From positions 849,501-913,500 of the forward strand of contig NZ_CP022998.1 of assembly GCF_002277895.1 (NCBI RefSeq): DNA of 64,000 nucleotides, in the 5' to 3' direction. The notes under the pieces were generated by a model. It was not told the origin of the DNA. It did no database searches and saw only the letters and a list, made by a program, of their open reading frames with translations. Source of the DNA: Rhizobium sp. 11515TR. Its GTDB lineage: Bacteria; Pseudomonadota; Alphaproteobacteria; Rhizobiales; Rhizobiaceae. Both the position numbers and the translations under genes were made by a program. Position 1 is the first letter of the stretch; every line of letters begins with the position of its first letter. Shown one piece after another: positions 62,816 through 64,000 of this stretch.

Positions 62816-63742
62816 TTACGGCGTACGCGGACGCGCGATCCAGATGCCAGCGACGATGACGATGCCGCCAAGCGCCTGCAGCAGCGTGACGTTTTCGCCG
62901 AAGAGGAACCAGGCGAAAAGGGCGGCTGCGATCGATTCCAGGAAAATGACGAGCGAGGAAAATACGGTCGGCAACCGCCCGAGCGCCACCGAAAGCAGGC
63001 CTTGTCCGCCGGCATGGCTGATGAGGCCGAGCGCGAGAAGCACGCACCATCCCGAGATCGACTGCGGCAGGATGCGCGGCTCGAAGAAGAAGGCGATCAC
63101 GAACAGGATCGCCGAGGTTATGACGCTCAATTCGAAAGTGACGCGCGCGGCATTGGTTCCGGGGCGCGCCGCGCCGACCGCCAGGAAATAAAGGCCGAAA
63201 AAGGCGCCGGTGATGATGGCGAGCGCATCGCCAACGGCGCGGTCCGGATTGAATGCCAGGCTTTGAACAACGAGTGCCGTGCCGCCCGCAAGGCAGACGA
63301 GAAGCCCGAGAAGCGTGGCGCGGCTGACACGCTGTCTCAAAAGAAGCCAGCCGAAGATGACGACCCACAGCGGCGCCATCGTCGCGAAGAAGGTAGCATT
63401 GGCGATCGTCGTCCGCATGATGGAGAGATGCCAGAAGAACAGGTCACCCGTGAAGGCGATGCCGGCGAGAATCGTCGGTATCGTAAAGCTGGCGCGGGGT
63501 GCATTGGGCTCCGCCGCCTCGCCATATCGCATCCATATCCAAAGGATCGGCAGCGCCAGAAAGACACGCCAGAAGGCGCTGGCGAAAGGCCCGACATCGG
63601 CAAGCCGCACGAGGCTCGGCGAGATGCTCATCGCCAGCGCCGCGAGGAGCATCGCAACCACGCCAAGAAGAAAGCCCTTCGTATCTTCGCTTTCTCCGAG
63701 GCTCGCGCTACGCATATCGTATTCGGTGTCCGGCTGTGACAT
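62816..63742 (-). CDS. DMT-family (EamA) transporter
   Basis: A 308-residue membrane protein with ten helices arranged as two EamA repeats: GVVAMLLAALAMSISPSLVRLAD in the first and GDALAIITGAFFGLYFLAVGAAR in the second. Members export amino acids or other small metabolites. The substrate cannot be told. It is divergent from an Lrp/AsnC regulator gene, which may control it. Confidence 0.88.
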   Translation of the reverse strand: MSQPDTEYDMRSASLGESEDTKGFLLGVVAMLLAALAMSISPSLVRLADVGPFASAFWRVFLALPILWIWMRYGEAAEPNAPRASFTIPTILAGIAFTGDLFFWHLSIMRTTIANATFFATMAPLWVVIFGWLLLRQRVSRATLLGLLVCLAGGTALVVQSLAFNPDRAVGDALAIITGAFFGLYFLAVGAARPGTNAARVTFELSVITSAILFVIAFFFEPRILPQSISGWCVLLALGLISHAGGQGLLSVALGRLPTVFSSLVIFLESIAAALFAWFLFGENVTLLQALGGIVIVAGIWIARPRTP

Positions 63743-63867
63743 TCTCGTGCCTTTACAAAGTCAGATGATGTGTGGCGCAAAGCTAGTACATAAGGGAAGA
63801 GTATTTGGCTCCATTTTGACGGCTTTCATGCAATTTTGTTTCCTCATTGCGGTAAGGATCTATTGAA

Positions 63868-64000
63868 ATGCGCAAACCCGCCGATCTCGATGAGTTCGAC
63901 CTGGCAATTCTCGAGATTCTTCAAAGGGACAGTACGGTTCCGCAACGAGAGATCGGTGAACGGATCAACTTGTCGGCGCCGGCCGTGCAGCGGCGCATCA
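63868..64000 (+). CDS. Lrp/AsnC-family regulator, N-terminal part (runs off the window)
   Basis: 44 codons starting MRKPADLDEFDLAILEILQRDS, then the HTH VPQREIGERINLSAPAVQRRI. This is the standard Lrp/AsnC opening. The effector-binding RAM domain lies beyond base 64000. GGTAAGGAT is a plausible ribosome-binding region. It is divergent from the DMT transporter, a common pairing for amino-acid exporters. Confidence 0.9.
   Translation, partial: MRKPADLDEFDLAILEILQRDSTVPQREIGERINLSAPAVQRRI

Overview
The window looks like chromosomal DNA of a fast-growing Rhizobium (Rhizobiaceae, Alphaproteobacteria). The reasons are: GC-rich coding sequence with many ATGA overlaps between genes; a yejABEF peptide importer; a complete ctp/cpa-tad pilus locus in the Rhizobium/Agrobacterium gene order; an AttM/BlcC-type lactonase; and a large mosaic palindrome of the RIME kind. 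The species cannot be fixed from the sequence alone. I see no prophage, transposase, integrase, CRISPR array or rRNA. One tRNA-Ser gene is present.

Region by region. 1-1.7 kb: the 5' part of mepA, then an isochorismatase-fold gene divergent from a TetR regulator with two palindromic sites between them. 1.8-8.7 kb: the yejABEF operon with a 2-hydroxyacid dehydrogenase. 8.9-13.5 kb: pncB, a DUF1444 protein and an MscS channel. 13.6-15.1 kb: a LacI regulator divergent from a small orphan gene, with three operators around a strong promoter. 15.1-31.6 kb: an accessory-type stretch of redox enzymes and efflux or export proteins, most paired with a divergent or adjacent regulator (LysR, Rrf2, HxlR, XRE/MmyB, TetR). 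It includes old yellow enzyme, SDRs, a thioredoxin-reductase-like flavoprotein, an MFS pump, a quorum-quenching-type lactonase, an FAD monooxygenase and an azoreductase. 31.7-33.6 kb: an NmrA/HxlR pair bounded by a 45-bp direct repeat whose second copy runs into the 3' end of tRNA-Ser(GGA).

34.5-46.1 kb: a nucleoside uptake and salvage block. A BMP-type ABC importer (binding protein, double ATPase, two permeases) is followed by cdd, punA, deoC and deoA. upp, add and deoB lie on the other strand. Together they import nucleosides, deaminate and phosphorolyse them, and pass ribose or deoxyribose phosphate through phosphopentomutase to the aldolase.

46.2-59.5 kb: a Tad (Flp) pilus locus. Two TadE/F-like pseudopilin genes and a short secretin-N-domain gene lie on the minus strand. 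On the plus strand are two tandem Flp pilins, the prepilin peptidase, CpaB, CpaC, CpaD, CpaE, CpaF, TadB and TadC. A LysE-type exporter follows, then TadD on the minus strand. TTAACC motifs recur upstream of the pilin, cpaB and tadD genes.

59.7-64 kb: leucyl aminopeptidase, a 286-bp palindrome, a small MarR protein, an NlpC/P60 hydrolase, a DMT transporter and the start of an Lrp/AsnC regulator.

The best candidates for undescribed biology are the LacI-controlled 95-residue orphan protein, the repeat-bounded NmrA/HxlR segment at the tRNA, the stand-alone secretin-N-domain protein next to the pilus genes, and the lactonase/LysR pair. I found no clearly new multi-gene system.
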